From assembly GCA_001898995.1 (NCBI GenBank), contig MKVZ01000004.1:823420-887419 (forward strand): a stretch of DNA of 64,000 nucleotides. The letters run 5' to 3'. This document shows positions 47,317-58,929 of the stretch, one piece after another. The notes under the pieces are model-generated. The model was given only the letters and a program-made list of their open reading frames with translations, searched no databases and had not been told where the DNA came from. Every line of letters begins with the position of its first letter. The first letter of the stretch is position 1. The stretch is from Rhizobiales bacterium 63-22. Its GTDB lineage: Bacteria; Pseudomonadota; Alphaproteobacteria; Rhizobiales; Rhizobiaceae. The position numbers and the translations under genes were made by a program.

Positions 47317-48270
47317 CTACAGGTTGCGGCCGATTTCGAGAAATTTGCGGCGGCGCTCCTGTTTCAGCGTCTCGCCGTCCACGCCCTTCATCGAGCGCAG
47401 CGCATCGGCGATGATCCCGCCCGTGGCCTCGATCGCCGCCTCCGGGCCGCGATGCGCGCCGCCCATCGGTTCGGGAATGATGCCGTCGATGATCTTGAGA
47501 TCGAACAGGTCCTGCGCGGTGATGCGCATGTTAGAAGCGGCATCCTTGGCGCGGGTGGAATCGTGCCACAGGATCGAGGCCGCCCCTTCCGGCGAGATCA
47601 CCGAATAGATGGAGTGCTCGAGCATGTAGACGCGGTTGGCGACGGCGATGGCGATGGCGCCCCCCGATCCGCCCTCGCCGATGACGATGGCCACCACCGG
47701 CACGCGCAGCTTCAGGCATTCGGCGGTGGAGCGGGCGATGGCCTCGGCCTGACCGCGCTCTTCCGCGCTGACGCCCGGATAGGCGCCCGCCGTATCGACG
47801 AAGGTGATGAGCGGCAGGTGGAAACGGTCGGCCATCTCCATGATGCGCACCGCCTTGCGGTAGCCTTCGGGACGGGCCGAGCCGAAATTGTGCTTCAGGC
47901 GCGTCTTGGTGTCGGAACCCTTTTCCTGTCCGATGATGGCGACCGGCTCGCCGTTGAAACGGCCGAAACCGGCCTGGATCGCCTCGTCATCGGCAAATTT
48001 GCGGTCGCCGGCCAGCGGCGTGAACTCGGTGAACAGCTTGCCGATATAGTCGAGGCAGTGCGGCCGGTCCGGATGGCGGGCGATCTGCGCCTTCTGCCAC
48101 GGCGTCAGCTTGCGGTAGATTTCCTTCAGCGCGTCGGCCGACCGCTTCTCGAGACGGCGAATCTCGTCGCCCATCTCGACGCTGCCATTTTCCTGCGCGA
48201 GCTTTTTCAGCTCAAGTATCTGGCCTTCGAGATCGGCGACGGGCTTTTCAAAATCGAGATAGTTGTACAT
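47317..48270 (-). CDS. accA: Acetyl-CoA carboxylase carboxyltransferase alpha subunit
   Basis: Transfers carboxyl from biotin to acetyl-CoA to make malonyl-CoA, with AccD. The 317 residues are normal. N-terminal coiled helices (LEGQILELKKLAQ) precede the crotonase-fold region TFVDTAGAYPGVSAEERGQ and VIGEGGSGGAIAI with the oxyanion glycines. It is 35 bp downstream of xerD on the same strand. Confidence 0.97.
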   Translation of the reverse strand: MYNYLDFEKPVADLEGQILELKKLAQENGSVEMGDEIRRLEKRSADALKEIYRKLTPWQKAQIARHPDRPHCLDYIGKLFTEFTPLAGDRKFADDEAIQAGFGRFNGEPVAIIGQEKGSDTKTRLKHNFGSARPEGYRKAVRIMEMADRFHLPLITFVDTAGAYPGVSAEERGQAEAIARSTAECLKLRVPVVAIVIGEGGSGGAIAIAVANRVYMLEHSIYSVISPEGAASILWHDSTRAKDAASNMRITAQDLFDLKIIDGIIPEPMGGAHRGPEAAIEATGGIIADALRSMKGVDGETLKQERRRKFLEIGRNL

Positions 48271-48305
48271 ATGGCCTGATTGCTCGTGGTTCTTTCAAAA
48301 CTCTC

Positions 48306-49244
48306 TTACCCGTCATGAGCCTCATCGGCAAGCGGGTGATGCTCACTGACCAGTTTATGAAGCCTTTCCTCCAGCACATGCGTATAGATCTGTGTGGTGG
48401 AGATGTCGGAATGGCCGAGCAATTGCTGCACCGTGCGCAGGTCCGCGCCGTTCTGCAACAGGTGGCTGGCGAAGGCATGGCGCAGCACATGCGGCGAGAC
48501 GGCGGCGGCGGGAAGCCCCGTGCGGGCGGCAAGCCCCTTCAACTCTCGCGCGAAAACCTGCCGCGCCAGATGCCCGCTTTCGGAAAAAGCGGGAAACAAC
48601 CATGGATTGCCGTCGCTGCCGGGCAGGGAATCGCGAAGCGCCAGGAAGCGTTGCAGCGCCGCACGCGCCTTCGGCGACAGCGGCACCATGCGGTCCTTCG
48701 ACCCCTTGCCGCGCACCAGCAGGAAGCGATGATCGGTGCGCGCCACGCCAACCGGCAGGCCGACCAGTTCCGAGACGCGCAGGCCGGTGGCGTAGAGCGT
48801 CTCGATCAGGGCATGGAGCCGCAGCGCCCTGATCCGCTCGCCCGGCTCTTGCGCCGCGTCGGCTTCCGTCGCCGCGCGGTCGAGAAGCCGGGTGACGTTT
48901 TCGACGCTCATGATCTTCGGCAGCGGTTTCTGCTTCTTCGGCGCGTCGAGCGTGCCGGTCGGGTCGTCCTGCCGGAAACCCTCCGTATAGAGGAAGCGGA
49001 AAAACTGCCGCAGTGCCGACAAGCGGCGGGCCTGCGACGTCGCCTTGAAGCCTTCCACGGCCATGGCGTCGATGACGGCGCGTATATCGTCGCCCCCGGC
49101 CGCCGCCAGATCGATGCCGCGCGCGGCCAGCATATCAGTTGCCGCCTTCAGGTCGCGGGCGTAGGATTCGAGAGTGTTTTTCGCCGCGCCGCGTTCGGCG
49201 CTCATCATTTCGAGAAAATTTTCGATCGCCAGTGTCGCGCGCAT
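48306..49244 (-). CDS. xerD: Tyrosine site-specific recombinase XerD
   Basis: Resolves chromosome dimers at dif with XerC. It has 312 residues from the ATG at 49244 (GTG at 49250 possible). The N-terminal SAM-like domain (residues 5-90) and catalytic domain with ATGLRVSEL (Arg), [12 protein letters not shown] (His-x-x-Arg) and the nucleophile Tyr in [13 protein letters not shown] are complete. The xerD-accA pairing is common in Hyphomicrobiales. Confidence 0.95.
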   Translation of the reverse strand: MRATLAIENFLEMMSAERGAAKNTLESYARDLKAATDMLAARGIDLAAAGGDDIRAVIDAMAVEGFKATSQARRLSALRQFFRFLYTEGFRQDDPTGTLDAPKKQKPLPKIMSVENVTRLLDRAATEADAAQEPGERIRALRLHALIETLYATGLRVSELVGLPVGVARTDHRFLLVRGKGSKDRMVPLSPKARAALQRFLALRDSLPGSDGNPWLFPAFSESGHLARQVFARELKGLAARTGLPAAAVSPHVLRHAFASHLLQNGADLRTVQQLLGHSDISTTQIYTHVLEERLHKLVSEHHPLADEAHDG

Positions 49245-49259
49245 GGTCACGCCCGTGCT

Positions 49260-49511
49260 CTATTGCCCGGCATGGCCGGCCTGCGGGGCGGTATCGGCAG
49301 CGGTTTCGTTCGGAAGAATCGTCGGAACCGGCTTGTCGGGCGTATCCTGCGCCTTCGGGGAGAAGGGAACCGGGTTGAGCTTTGCGGCCGGAATCTCGAC
49401 CTGCATCTGCCGTGTCTGAGGCTCCACGAAATTGGCGAGCGCATAAATCCCGCCATAAGCTATGGCGGCGATGACGGCGAGAAAGGCGATAATGCGCGTC
49501 AGGGTTGGCAT
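49260..49511 (-). CDS. Small single-pass membrane protein, unknown function
   Basis: An 83-residue protein: one helix at 5-27 ([21 protein letters not shown]), then a Pro/Gln-rich periplasmic tail ([20 protein letters not shown]). It ends 15 bp before xerD and is divergent from aroK. Small proteins of this shape precede xerD in related genomes; no function is known. Confidence 0.72.
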   Translation of the reverse strand: MPTLTRIIAFLAVIAAIAYGGIYALANFVEPQTRQMQVEIPAAKLNPVPFSPKAQDTPDKPVPTILPNETAADTAPQAGHAGQ

Positions 49512-49618
49512 ATCGCGTTTATGCGACCCTATTGCGACGAAAGCAAGGATGCGCTCAGATCACGATGATGAAAGCGATTGACGCCGCCGGCTTTTTCATG
49601 TGGAAGCGGTGTGAACGG

Positions 49619-50224
49619 ATGAATGCGATGAATACGACAGCAACACAGACCGGCCCGGCCGGCCAGTACGAGAAAGCCGAGGCGCTGCGCGCAGTGCTCG
49701 GCAAGCGGGTTGTCGTGCTGGTGGGCCTGATGGGCGCGGGCAAGTCCACCGTCGGGCGCAAGGTGGCGGCCATGCTCGGCCTGCCCTTCAAGGATGCCGA
49801 TACGGAGATCGAGGCCGTGTCGCGCATGACTATTCCCGAACTCTTCGCGGCTTATGGCGAGGCGGAGTTCCGCGATCTGGAACGGCGCGTGATCGGGCGC
49901 CTGCTGGAGGACGGGCCGATGGTGCTGGCCACCGGCGGCGGCGCCTGGATGAACGGGGAGACGCGCGCGGCAATCGCCGGAGCGGGCGTTTCGGTCTGGC
50001 TGAACGCCGAACTCGACGTGCTGATGGAACGTGTGCTGCGGCGTCAGAACCGGCCGCTTCTCAAGAACGACGATCCGCGCGGCGTCATGCGGCGGCTGAT
50101 GGACGAGCGCTATCCCGTCTATGCACTGGCCGACCTGCAACTGATGACGCGCGACGAGAAGAAGGAAATCATCGCCAGCGAACTGGTCGGGCTGCTGGCC
50201 CGGCACCTGGGAGAAAAAGCATGA
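49619..50224 (+). CDS. aroK: Shikimate kinase
   Basis: Phosphorylates shikimate. The start at 49619 gives 201 residues; the P-loop GLMGAGKST is at 36-44, the substrate-binding DADTEIE and TGGGAWMN follow, and the lid Arg region is [14 protein letters not shown]. The frame stays open back to 49505 but that region is divergent promoter. It overlaps aroB by ATGA. Confidence 0.95.
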   Translation: MNAMNTTATQTGPAGQYEKAEALRAVLGKRVVVLVGLMGAGKSTVGRKVAAMLGLPFKDADTEIEAVSRMTIPELFAAYGEAEFRDLERRVIGRLLEDGPMVLATGGGAWMNGETRAAIAGAGVSVWLNAELDVLMERVLRRQNRPLLKNDDPRGVMRRLMDERYPVYALADLQLMTRDEKKEIIASELVGLLARHLGEKA

Positions 50225-51354
50225 ACGCACCCGACATGATCGCCGACAGCGTCACCGTGCCGGTGTCGCTGGGCGAACGCTCCTACGATATCCTGATCGG
50301 CAAGGGACTGATTGCGCGGGCGGGCGAGGAAACGGCCAAGCGCCTCAAGGGCGCGCGGGTTGCCATCGTCACCGACGGGAATGTCGCGGGCTTCCATCTC
50401 GACCGCTTGCGCGAGAGCTTTTCGCGCGCCGGCATCGACAGTGCGCCGGTGGTGATCGCGCCGGGCGAGAAGTCGAAATCCTTCGCTATGCTCGAAACCG
50501 TGGTGGACGCTGTGCTGGCGGCAAGGCTGGAGCGCGGCGACGCCGTGGTGGCCTTCGGCGGCGGCGTGGTGGGCGACCTTGCCGGTTTCGCGGCGGGGAT
50601 CGTCCGGCGCGGCATGAATTTCGTGCAGATGCCGACCTCGCTTCTCGCGCAGGTGGATTCCTCGGTCGGCGGCAAGACCGGCATCAACACGCCGCGCGGC
50701 AAGAATCTGGTCGGCGTTTTCTACCAGCCGCAGTTGGTGCTGGCCGATACGGATGTGCTCGACACGCTGACCGCGCGCGAGTTCCGCGCCGGCTATGCGG
50801 AAGTGGCGAAATACGGCCTTATCGACCGGCCCGATTTCTTCGCCTGGCTGGAGAAGAACTGGCAGGAGGTTTTCGGCGGCGGCCCGGCGCGGACGCAGGC
50901 CATCGCCCAGTCCTGCCGCGCCAAGGCGGAGGTGGTGGCGCGCGACGAGCGCGAGACCGGCGACCGGGCGCTGCTCAATCTCGGCCATACTTTCGGCCAT
51001 GCGCTGGAGAGCGCGACGGGCTACGATTCGAGCCGTCTGGTGCATGGCGAGGGCGTGGCCATCGGCATGGCGCTGGCGCATCGCTTCTCGGTAAAGATGA
51101 ACCTGTGCGGCGTCGAGGCGGCGGAGCGCGTCGAGGCGCATCTGAAGGCCGTGGGCCTGCCGACTACACTGCATGACGTGCCGGGCGGCCTGCCGCCGGC
51201 GGAAAAGCTGATGGACTATATCGCGCAGGACAAGAAGGTGTCGCGCGGAGCGCTCACCTTCATTCTCACGCGCGGCATCGGCCAGTCCTTCATCGCGAAG
51301 GACGTGCCGCCGTCCGCCGTATTGGAATTCCTGAAGGAACGCCTCGCCGGATAA
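50221..51354 (+). CDS. aroB: 3-dehydroquinate synthase
   Basis: Zn/NAD-dependent enzyme making 3-dehydroquinate. It has 377 residues with the NAD-binding [16 protein letters not shown], metal ligands Glu in [11 protein letters not shown] and His in [11 protein letters not shown]. Coupled to aroK; the aroK-aroB pair and aroE at 22.6 kb cover three shikimate steps. Confidence 0.97.
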   Translation: MNAPDMIADSVTVPVSLGERSYDILIGKGLIARAGEETAKRLKGARVAIVTDGNVAGFHLDRLRESFSRAGIDSAPVVIAPGEKSKSFAMLETVVDAVLAARLERGDAVVAFGGGVVGDLAGFAAGIVRRGMNFVQMPTSLLAQVDSSVGGKTGINTPRGKNLVGVFYQPQLVLADTDVLDTLTAREFRAGYAEVAKYGLIDRPDFFAWLEKNWQEVFGGGPARTQAIAQSCRAKAEVVARDERETGDRALLNLGHTFGHALESATGYDSSRLVHGEGVAIGMALAHRFSVKMNLCGVEAAERVEAHLKAVGLPTTLHDVPGGLPPAEKLMDYIAQDKKVSRGALTFILTRGIGQSFIAKDVPPSAVLEFLKERLAG

Positions 51355-51367
51355 GGAGATCGGAACG

Positions 51368-52672
51368 ATGACGTTCGAGCTTTGGGTCATGTGCGGCATC
51401 ATCCTGCTGTGCGTCGTCCTGTCCGGTTTCTTCGCCGGTTCGGAAACGGCGCTGACGGCGGCCTCGCGCGCACGGATGATGGCGATGGAGCAGCAAGGCG
51501 ACGAGCGCGCCAACGTCGTCCAGAAGCTCACCGCGAGGCGCGACCGGCTGATCGGCGCCCTTCTCATCGGCAACAACCTCGCCAACATCCTGTCCTCCTC
51601 GCTGGCGACCAGCATCTTCCTGAACCTGTTCGGCAGTTCGGGCGTGGCCTATGCCACGCTCGCCATGACGGTGATCCTCGTCATCTTCGCCGAGGTCCTG
51701 CCGAAGTCCTGGGCTATTTCTGCGCCCGACCGCTTTTCGCTGGCGGTGGCGCGCGGCGTGTCCTTGGTGGTACTTCTGATCGGGCCGCTGTCGAGCGCGG
51801 TCAATTTCATCGTACGCGCCATTCTGAGGCTGTTCGGCGTCAATCTCGCCGCGGGGCGCTCCATGCTGTCTCCGCAGGAGGAACTGCGCGGCGCGGCGGA
51901 GGTCCTGCATCGCGAGGGGATGTTCATCAAGGAGGATCGCGATCAGCTCGGCGGCCTTCTCGATCTCAAGGAGCTTGAGGTCAGCGACGTCATGGTGCAC
52001 CGCACCGCCATGGGGACGATCAACGCCGACGCGCCCGCCGACCGGATCGTGGGCGAAATTCTGGCCAGTCCGCATACGCGCATGCCGGTCTGGCGCGACG
52101 AGACCGACAATATCGTCGGCATCCTGCACACCAAGGATCTGCTGCGCGCGCTGCATGAGGTGGACAACGACGCCACGCGCATCGATATCATGAAAGTGGC
52201 GCGCAAGCCATGGTTCGTGCCCGACACGACCACGCTTCAGGACCAGATGAACGCCTTCCTGCGCCGCAAGGCGCATATCGCCATCGTGGTGGACGAATAT
52301 GGCGACGTGCAGGGGCTGGTGACGCTGGAGGATATTCTGGAGGTCATCGTCGGCGATATCGCCGACGAGCACGATGTCGAGATTCAGGGCCTGCGGCTGC
52401 AACCGGACGGTTCGGTGATCGTCGACGGCTCGCTGGCGATCCGCGATCTCAACCGCGCCCTCGACTGGAACCTGCCGGACGAGGAAGCCACCACCATCGC
52501 CGGGCTGGTCATTCACGAGACGCAGTCGATCCCGGAGGTAAAGCAGGCTTTCACCTTCCACGGCAAGCGCTTCACGGTGCTGAAGAAGGAAAAGAACCGG
52601 CTGACGCGCCTGCGCATCGTGCCGCTCGATGCCGACGGCAAGCCCGCGCCGATCTCGACGAGAATCGGTTAG
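51368..52672 (+). CDS. CNNM-domain/CBS/CorC-HlyC membrane protein
   Basis: Hemolysin-C/CorB-like protein of 434 residues. CNNM transmembrane domain spans about 1-190 (IILLCVVLSGFFAGSETALTA), two CBS domains 205-330 (MPVWRDETDNIVGILHTKDLL), and a transporter-associated CorC_HlyC domain to the end. The family is linked to Mg2+/Co2+ export; older hemolysin names are misleading. It lies 13 bp after aroB with a good AAGGAG. Confidence 0.92.
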   Translation: MTFELWVMCGIILLCVVLSGFFAGSETALTAASRARMMAMEQQGDERANVVQKLTARRDRLIGALLIGNNLANILSSSLATSIFLNLFGSSGVAYATLAMTVILVIFAEVLPKSWAISAPDRFSLAVARGVSLVVLLIGPLSSAVNFIVRAILRLFGVNLAAGRSMLSPQEELRGAAEVLHREGMFIKEDRDQLGGLLDLKELEVSDVMVHRTAMGTINADAPADRIVGEILASPHTRMPVWRDETDNIVGILHTKDLLRALHEVDNDATRIDIMKVARKPWFVPDTTTLQDQMNAFLRRKAHIAIVVDEYGDVQGLVTLEDILEVIVGDIADEHDVEIQGLRLQPDGSVIVDGSLAIRDLNRALDWNLPDEEATTIAGLVIHETQSIPEVKQAFTFHGKRFTVLKKEKNRLTRLRIVPLDADGKPAPISTRIG

Positions 52673-52761
52673 CCCATATAACGCGCCTGCGGTGTGCCCG
52701 GCCGAAAGTTCTGGACGCGATCGTCTCGCCTGAGGCAGATTGCGCCGGACAGGAGGGGCAC

Positions 52762-54012
52762 ATGACCGCGGCGAAAGGAACGGAAAAAACCGGGCTTGTT
52801 CGGGGATTGATCGCCGATGCGGGTTCCGTTTCGCGCGACATGCGCATCCTGCTGCTCGGACAGTTCTTCATGAACGCCTCCACCTTCACGGCGTTTCCGC
52901 TGATGGCCGTGTACATGGCAAATCATCTTCATTTCGGTTCCACCCAGATCGGCACGGTGCTGACCCTTCATCTGGTCGGCGGACGGGCATTGCCGATCCT
53001 GACCGGTCCCATGGCCGACCGGTTCGGATTCCGGCCGCTGATGGTGATCGGGCTGGTGCTGAGGGCCGGTGGCTTTATCGGCTTCGGCCTGTCGTCCGGT
53101 TTCGCCCTGACCGCATTTGCGACGCTGGCAATCGGTCTGGGCACCGCGCTTTACGAATCGGCGGTCTATGGCATATTCGGCCGTCAGCCGGCGTCGATCG
53201 TCGCGCGGGTTTTCGTGCTGAACAATCTGCTGCTCAATCTCGGCGTCATCGTGGGACCGATGCTCGGCGCGCTGTTGCTCGCATTCGATCCGGTTCTGCC
53301 CTTCTATGCCAGCGGGATATTTTTCATCGTGCTGGCGCTGTTCTGCATCCGGTTCGATCATCTCGACCGGCTCTATACAAGCCGTTCCCCGATTCTGGCG
53401 AGCTGGAAAGCCGCGGCGACGGACAGGCTGTTCCTGTTGTTCCTGCTGGCGACGTTCGCCTGGTGGTTCCTGTTCTCGCAGCTCTTTGTCCTGTTTCCGC
53501 TCATGGCCGCGAAACTGGCCGGAACGGACGCGGGGGCAAGCTGGGTGTTCACGACGAACGGCATCGCGGGCATCGCGTGCGTCACCCTGTCTCTGGTGAT
53601 CTTCAGGTGGGTTTCGGAACGCCGGGTTCTGTTCGGCTGCTACATCGCCCTTGCCGCCGTGTATCTGATCGCGGGGCTTGGTTCCGGCCTGTGGTGGCTG
53701 CTGGGCGTCGTCGCGCTCTATACGGTCATGGAAACGCTGATCCTGCCGGCGATCGAGGCGATCACCGCCAATCTTGCGCACGAAGGCAAGCAGGCCACTT
53801 TTTTCGGCGCGATCGGGGTTTCATGGGGGATTGGCGGCGCGCTCGGAAACTATGCCGGAAGCTGGCTCGCGGTCCAGTCCAACGGATTGCTGATCTGGGG
53901 TTCGCTCGCCGCCGTCGCCATGATCGGGGCCGGGCTGACGGGGATTTTCAACGCCGCATCGCTTCGCCCGGCGCGGACGGCTCCAGCGCCAGCGCATGAA
54001 CGCCGGTCATGA
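52762..54012 (+). CDS. Major facilitator superfamily transporter
   Basis: MFS permease of 416 residues and about 12 helices. The A-like motif between helices 2 and 3 is GPMADRFGFRPLMVIG. The ATG at 52762 follows GGAGGGG. Its last 22 codons (LRPARTAPAPAHERRS) overlap the 3' end of bolA on the opposite strand by 65 bp, so the tail has probably been extended into bolA. The substrate is unknown. Confidence 0.9.
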   Translation: MTAAKGTEKTGLVRGLIADAGSVSRDMRILLLGQFFMNASTFTAFPLMAVYMANHLHFGSTQIGTVLTLHLVGGRALPILTGPMADRFGFRPLMVIGLVLRAGGFIGFGLSSGFALTAFATLAIGLGTALYESAVYGIFGRQPASIVARVFVLNNLLLNLGVIVGPMLGALLLAFDPVLPFYASGIFFIVLALFCIRFDHLDRLYTSRSPILASWKAAATDRLFLLFLLATFAWWFLFSQLFVLFPLMAAKLAGTDAGASWVFTTNGIAGIACVTLSLVIFRWVSERRVLFGCYIALAAVYLIAGLGSGLWWLLGVVALYTVMETLILPAIEAITANLAHEGKQATFFGAIGVSWGIGGALGNYAGSWLAVQSNGLLIWGSLAAVAMIGAGLTGIFNAASLRPARTAPAPAHERRS

Positions 54013-54271
54013 GTTCCTCCTTCAGCGCCTCGTTGATGGCGCGGTGACGCGCGATGCGGCTCATTCCGGCGAAGGCAGCCGAAACGATGCGCACGCGGAA
54101 ATGCGTCTCGCCGGAGCCGTCGAAGGCGGCATGGTGATCGTCGCCGTGATGATGGCCGGCGTGAAGATGGCTCTCATTGATGATTTCCAGCCTTTCCGGC
54201 GCGAAGGCGGCGGTAAGCTTCGCCTCCATGGCGCCCTGTTTGCTGTTTTGTGTGCTATTGTGAATGGACAT
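53948..54271 (-). CDS. bolA: BolA-family protein
   Basis: A 107-residue protein beginning MSIHNSTQNSKQG. The BolA core is KLTAAFAPERLEIINESHLHAG (given in pieces: LEIINESHLHAG) and the helix-turn-helix-like FAGMSRIARHRAINEAL. A His-rich HAGHHHGDDHH segment resembles the metal-binding region of BolA-glutaredoxin complexes. It lies divergent from a J-domain gene, a pairing frequently seen in alphaproteobacteria before cobS-cobT. Confidence 0.92.
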   Translation of the reverse strand: MSIHNSTQNSKQGAMEAKLTAAFAPERLEIINESHLHAGHHHGDDHHAAFDGSGETHFRVRIVSAAFAGMSRIARHRAINEALKEELMTGVHALALEPSAPGEAMRR

Positions 54272-54467
54272 TCGGGTCTTGCCTCTCCATATAGGCGTCA
54301 CACGCCCCATATAATCCGTCCCGGCGGTGAAAGGTGGGGCAAATCCGCACAGGAACCGTTCCACTTCAAAATTTCGCCCCGTCCGGATGGCTGGAATCGG
54401 CCGGAGGGCCAAGGGAGCGAAATGTCAATTCTTGTTCCGTAACGCTTTATCCGCATAATCCGATTCG

Positions 54468-55094
54468 ATGAACACGCACTCCAAATATTTCGACAGCATC
54501 CGCATCCGTTCCCGCAAGGGCGCCAATGCGAAATCCGACGCGCCCTGCTGCCAGTGGGAAGGCTGCGACTTGCCGGGCACGCACCGCGCGCCCGTGGGGC
54601 GCATGCGCGAGGGTGAATATTTCCTGTTCTGCATCGACCATGTACGGGAATATAACAAGAATTTCAATTACTTCTCCGGTCTGTCCGACAAGGATATCGC
54701 CAGATTCCAGAAAGACGCCATCACCGGCCACCGTCCGACATGGTCCACGGCGGCCAACACGACCGCGCGTGCCTCCTCGCCCGACATGGCGAAGATGCGC
54801 TCCGGTTCGGCCGCCTATTACAAGCGGCTGCGCGATCCTTTCAACCTGTTCCGGGAGGCGCACGGGGCGTCGGCGGAACAGATGGCGAAGCGCAAGCCGC
54901 GCACGCTGGAGATTAAGGCGCTCGTAACGCTCGGTCTGGATGCAAATTCGACTGGCGATAAGATCAAGGCGCGCTATAAAGAACTGGTGAAACTCCACCA
55001 TCCCGATGCGAATGGTGGAGACCGTGGGTCCGAGGAACGCTTCCGCGAAGTGATCCAGGCTTATCAGTTGCTCAAGCAGGCGGGTTTTTGCTGA
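54468..55094 (+). CDS. J-domain protein (DnaJ-like, C-terminal J domain)
   Basis: Protein of 208 residues whose J domain is at the C-terminus with HPD at 178-180 (KLHHPDANGGDRG). The N-terminal half, with a Cys-rich segment CCQWEGC near 27-33 and FNYFSGLSDKDIARFQ, is typical of the alphaproteobacterial family located between bolA and cobS. It probably acts as a DnaK cochaperone for a specific client, unproven. The 186-bp gap to cobS shows nothing else. Confidence 0.87.
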   Translation: MNTHSKYFDSIRIRSRKGANAKSDAPCCQWEGCDLPGTHRAPVGRMREGEYFLFCIDHVREYNKNFNYFSGLSDKDIARFQKDAITGHRPTWSTAANTTARASSPDMAKMRSGSAAYYKRLRDPFNLFREAHGASAEQMAKRKPRTLEIKALVTLGLDANSTGDKIKARYKELVKLHHPDANGGDRGSEERFREVIQAYQLLKQAGFC

Positions 55095-56273
<1,179 letters not shown>

Positions 56274-56306
56274 CACGCATACAACTCGCATACAGGGCGT
56301 GCCAGC

Positions 56307-58220
56307 ATGTCAGGCCAGATGTCAGGAATAGGCGACAATTCGCGCGAGCGTAAATCGGGTCCGGTGGACACCGAGCCGTTCAAGCGCGCCTTGACGGCCT
56401 GTCTTCGCGCCATTTCCGCCGACAACGAGATGGAGGTGGCGTTCAGCAACGACCGTCCGGCGCTGAACGGCAACCGCGCCCGCCTGCCGGATCTGCCGAA
56501 GCGTCCGACCGCGCATGACGTCGCCGTCACGCGCGGGCTTGGCGATTCCATGGCGCTGCGCCGCGCGCGGCACAATCCGCGCATCCATGCCGCGCTCGCG
56601 CCGGAAGGCAAGCAGGCGCGTGCCATTTTCGACGCCGTCGAACAGGCGCGCGTGGAAGCCATCGGCGCGCGCGCCATGTCGGGCGTGGCCGACAATCTCG
56701 CCACCATGCTCGCCGACAAATATGCGCGGGCCAATTTCGCCGCCGTCACCGCCAAGGAAGACGCGCCGCTCGAAGAGGCCGTTTCCCTGCTCCTGCGCGA
56801 AAAGCTGACCGGGCGTCCCGCGCCCGCGGAAGCCGGCAAGGTGCTCGATCTCTGGCGCGACTGGATCGAGGACAAGGCGGGGGCCGATTTCGCCCGGCTC
56901 GGCGACAGCCTCAACGACCAGCAGGCCTTCGCCCGCACCGTTCGCGACATGCTCGCTTCCATGGACATGGCTGAGGAGCTTGCGCAGGAAGAACAGAGCG
57001 ACGACGACGAGTCCAATGACGAGCAGACGCCCGATTCGGACGAGAACGAGGAAGGCGGCGACGACACGCAGGAAGGCTCCGATTCGGCCGAGAGCGACGA
57101 ATCCGACGATTCCTCGGACGATGGCGAGCAGGGCGAGATGGATGCCGCCGACGCTTCCGCCGACGACATGGACGACAGCGAGGATATCGACGCCGAGACG
57201 CCGGGCGACACGCGACGCCCCAACCAGCCCTTCGCCAATTTCGCCGAGCATATCGACTACAAGGTTTTCACGCGCGAGTTCGACGAGGAGGTCGAGGCGA
57301 CCGATCTTTGCGACGAGGCGGAACTGGACCGCCTGCGCGGCTTTCTCGACAAGCAGCTCGCCAATCTGCAAGGCGTGGTCGGGCGGCTCGCCAACCGTCT
57401 CCAGCGCCGGCTGATGGCGCAGCAGAACCGTTCGTGGGATTTCGATCTGGAGGAAGGCTATCTCGATTCGGCGCGTCTGGTGCGCATCGTGATCGATCCG
57501 ACCCAGCCTCTGTCCTACAAGCAGGAGCGCGACACCGATTTCCGTGACACGGTGGTGACGCTGGTGCTGGACAATTCCGGCTCCATGCGCGGCCGGCCGA
57601 TCACGGTGGCGGCGACCTGCGCCGACATTCTCGCCCGCACGCTGGAACGCTGCGGCGTGAAGGTGGAAATATTGGGCTTCACCACCAAGGCGTGGAAGGG
57701 CGGCCAGTCGCGGGAGGCTTGGCTGTCGCGCGGCAAGCCCGCCAATCCGGGCCGCCTCAACGATCTGCGCCACATCGTCTACAAGAGCGCCGACGCGCCG
57801 TGGCGCCGCGCGCGCCGTAATCTCGGCCTGATGATGCGCGAGGGGCTGCTCAAGGAAAATATCGACGGCGAGGCGCTGATCTGGGCACACCAGCGGCTGC
57901 TCGGCAGGCCCGAGCAGCGCAAGATCCTGATGATGATCTCGGATGGCGCGCCGGTCGACGATTCGACGCTGTCGGTCAATCCGGGCAATTATCTGGAGCG
58001 GCACTTGCGCGCGGTGATCGAGGAGATCGAGACGCATTCGCCGGTGGAGCTGATCGCCATCGGCATCGGCCACGACGTGACGCGCTATTACCGCCGCGCC
58101 GTGACCATCGTCGACGCCGAGGAACTGGCCGGCGCGATGACCGAGCAGCTTGCCTCGCTGTTCGAGGAACAGGGCGCGGCCGCTTCGATGGGCAAACGCC
58201 GCGCTGCGGGCAGGCGGTAA
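56307..58220 (+). CDS. cobT: Cobaltochelatase subunit CobT
   Basis: Von Willebrand A-domain partner of CobS, 637 residues. The N-terminal half ends in a very acidic stretch (about 225-300, [13 protein letters not shown] and following), and the C-terminal VWA domain has the MIDAS motif DNSGSMRG near 425. This architecture matches Pseudomonas and Brucella CobT. Confidence 0.96.
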   Translation: MSGQMSGIGDNSRERKSGPVDTEPFKRALTACLRAISADNEMEVAFSNDRPALNGNRARLPDLPKRPTAHDVAVTRGLGDSMALRRARHNPRIHAALAPEGKQARAIFDAVEQARVEAIGARAMSGVADNLATMLADKYARANFAAVTAKEDAPLEEAVSLLLREKLTGRPAPAEAGKVLDLWRDWIEDKAGADFARLGDSLNDQQAFARTVRDMLASMDMAEELAQEEQSDDDESNDEQTPDSDENEEGGDDTQEGSDSAESDESDDSSDDGEQGEMDAADASADDMDDSEDIDAETPGDTRRPNQPFANFAEHIDYKVFTREFDEEVEATDLCDEAELDRLRGFLDKQLANLQGVVGRLANRLQRRLMAQQNRSWDFDLEEGYLDSARLVRIVIDPTQPLSYKQERDTDFRDTVVTLVLDNSGSMRGRPITVAATCADILARTLERCGVKVEILGFTTKAWKGGQSREAWLSRGKPANPGRLNDLRHIVYKSADAPWRRARRNLGLMMREGLLKENIDGEALIWAHQRLLGRPEQRKILMMISDGAPVDDSTLSVNPGNYLERHLRAVIEEIETHSPVELIAIGIGHDVTRYYRRAVTIVDAEELAGAMTEQLASLFEEQGAAASMGKRRAAGRR

Positions 58221-58224
58221 GGTT

Positions 58225-58902
58225 TTACGCTTTTTCAGCTGCCGGGCGTCCGGCGGCATAGAGCGCCGGGGCGAATATGGCGAGGATCGCGCCATAGGGG
58301 ATCAGCATCAGCGTGCCCATCACGACCTTCACCGAGAAATCGCCGAGCGCCAGCGTGACCCAGAGCGGCACACCGAGACCGAACAGCGAGGCCGGTTCGG
58401 TGAGCGAGGAATCGGCCATGCCGGTGAGCCGGTCGATCCACGCGAAGCTCGTGGAAAAGGCGATGGAGAAGAACAGCACCGTATCCAGAACCGAGCCGAA
58501 CATGGCGGCTGCGAAAGGCGCTTTCCACCAGCTCTTGCGGCGTAGCCTGTCGAAGACGGTGATGTCCATCAATTGCGCCAGCAGGAAGGCCGAGCCGGAG
58601 GCGATGGCGATGCGCGGGCTGGCGAGCCAGACCGACATGGCGACGCCGATGGCGAAGCCGGCATAGACGACCCTGCGCGCCGCGGCGGGGCCGAAGCGGC
58701 GATTCGTCAGGTCGTTGATCAGAAAAGCAAAGGGATAGCTGAACGCGCCCCATGTCAGCACCTCGCCAAGGCCGAAATGCCGGAACGGATACTGAACCAG
58801 TATGTTGGAGGCGGCGACCGCGATGCACATGGCGAGAATCGCGGGCGCAAGCACGGAAAAAGGCGGAACGGGCCGGGATGCGGCAGGGTTTGTCATGGGC
58901 AT
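58225..58902 (-). CDS. Queuosine precursor transporter (YhhQ/VUT family)
   Basis: Integral membrane protein of 225 residues with about six helices, for example PPFSVLAPAILAMCIAVAASN and GEVLTWGAFSYPFAFLINDL. The motif FLINDLTNRRFG is diagnostic of the VUT/YhhQ family, which imports preQ1 or preQ0 for queuosine tRNA modification. A preQ1-riboswitch-like structure ends exactly at its start codon, which supports that substrate. It converges with cobT. Confidence 0.9.
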   Translation of the reverse strand: MPMTNPAASRPVPPFSVLAPAILAMCIAVAASNILVQYPFRHFGLGEVLTWGAFSYPFAFLINDLTNRRFGPAAARRVVYAGFAIGVAMSVWLASPRIAIASGSAFLLAQLMDITVFDRLRRKSWWKAPFAAAMFGSVLDTVLFFSIAFSTSFAWIDRLTGMADSSLTEPASLFGLGVPLWVTLALGDFSVKVVMGTLMLIPYGAILAIFAPALYAAGRPAAEKA

Positions 58903-58929
58903 TTTTTTATCCTGGGTGATGGAACCAGC
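58900..58929 (-). promoter_or_regulatory. PreQ1-I-type riboswitch candidate
   Basis: Read on the minus strand: GCTGGTTCC, then ATCACCCAG, then GATAAAAAAATG. CTGG pairs with CCAG; the loop contains CAT, which can pair with the ATG start codon in an H-type pseudoknot, and the A-run crosses the minor groove as in known preQ1-I aptamers. It lies directly before a queuosine-precursor transporter. Regulation would be translational. Identification is by motif and context. Confidence 0.75.

Noticed and set aside
56322..58295. 657-codon frame opposite cobT
   Set aside because: Complement of an acidic coding region; no domain and no ribosome site.
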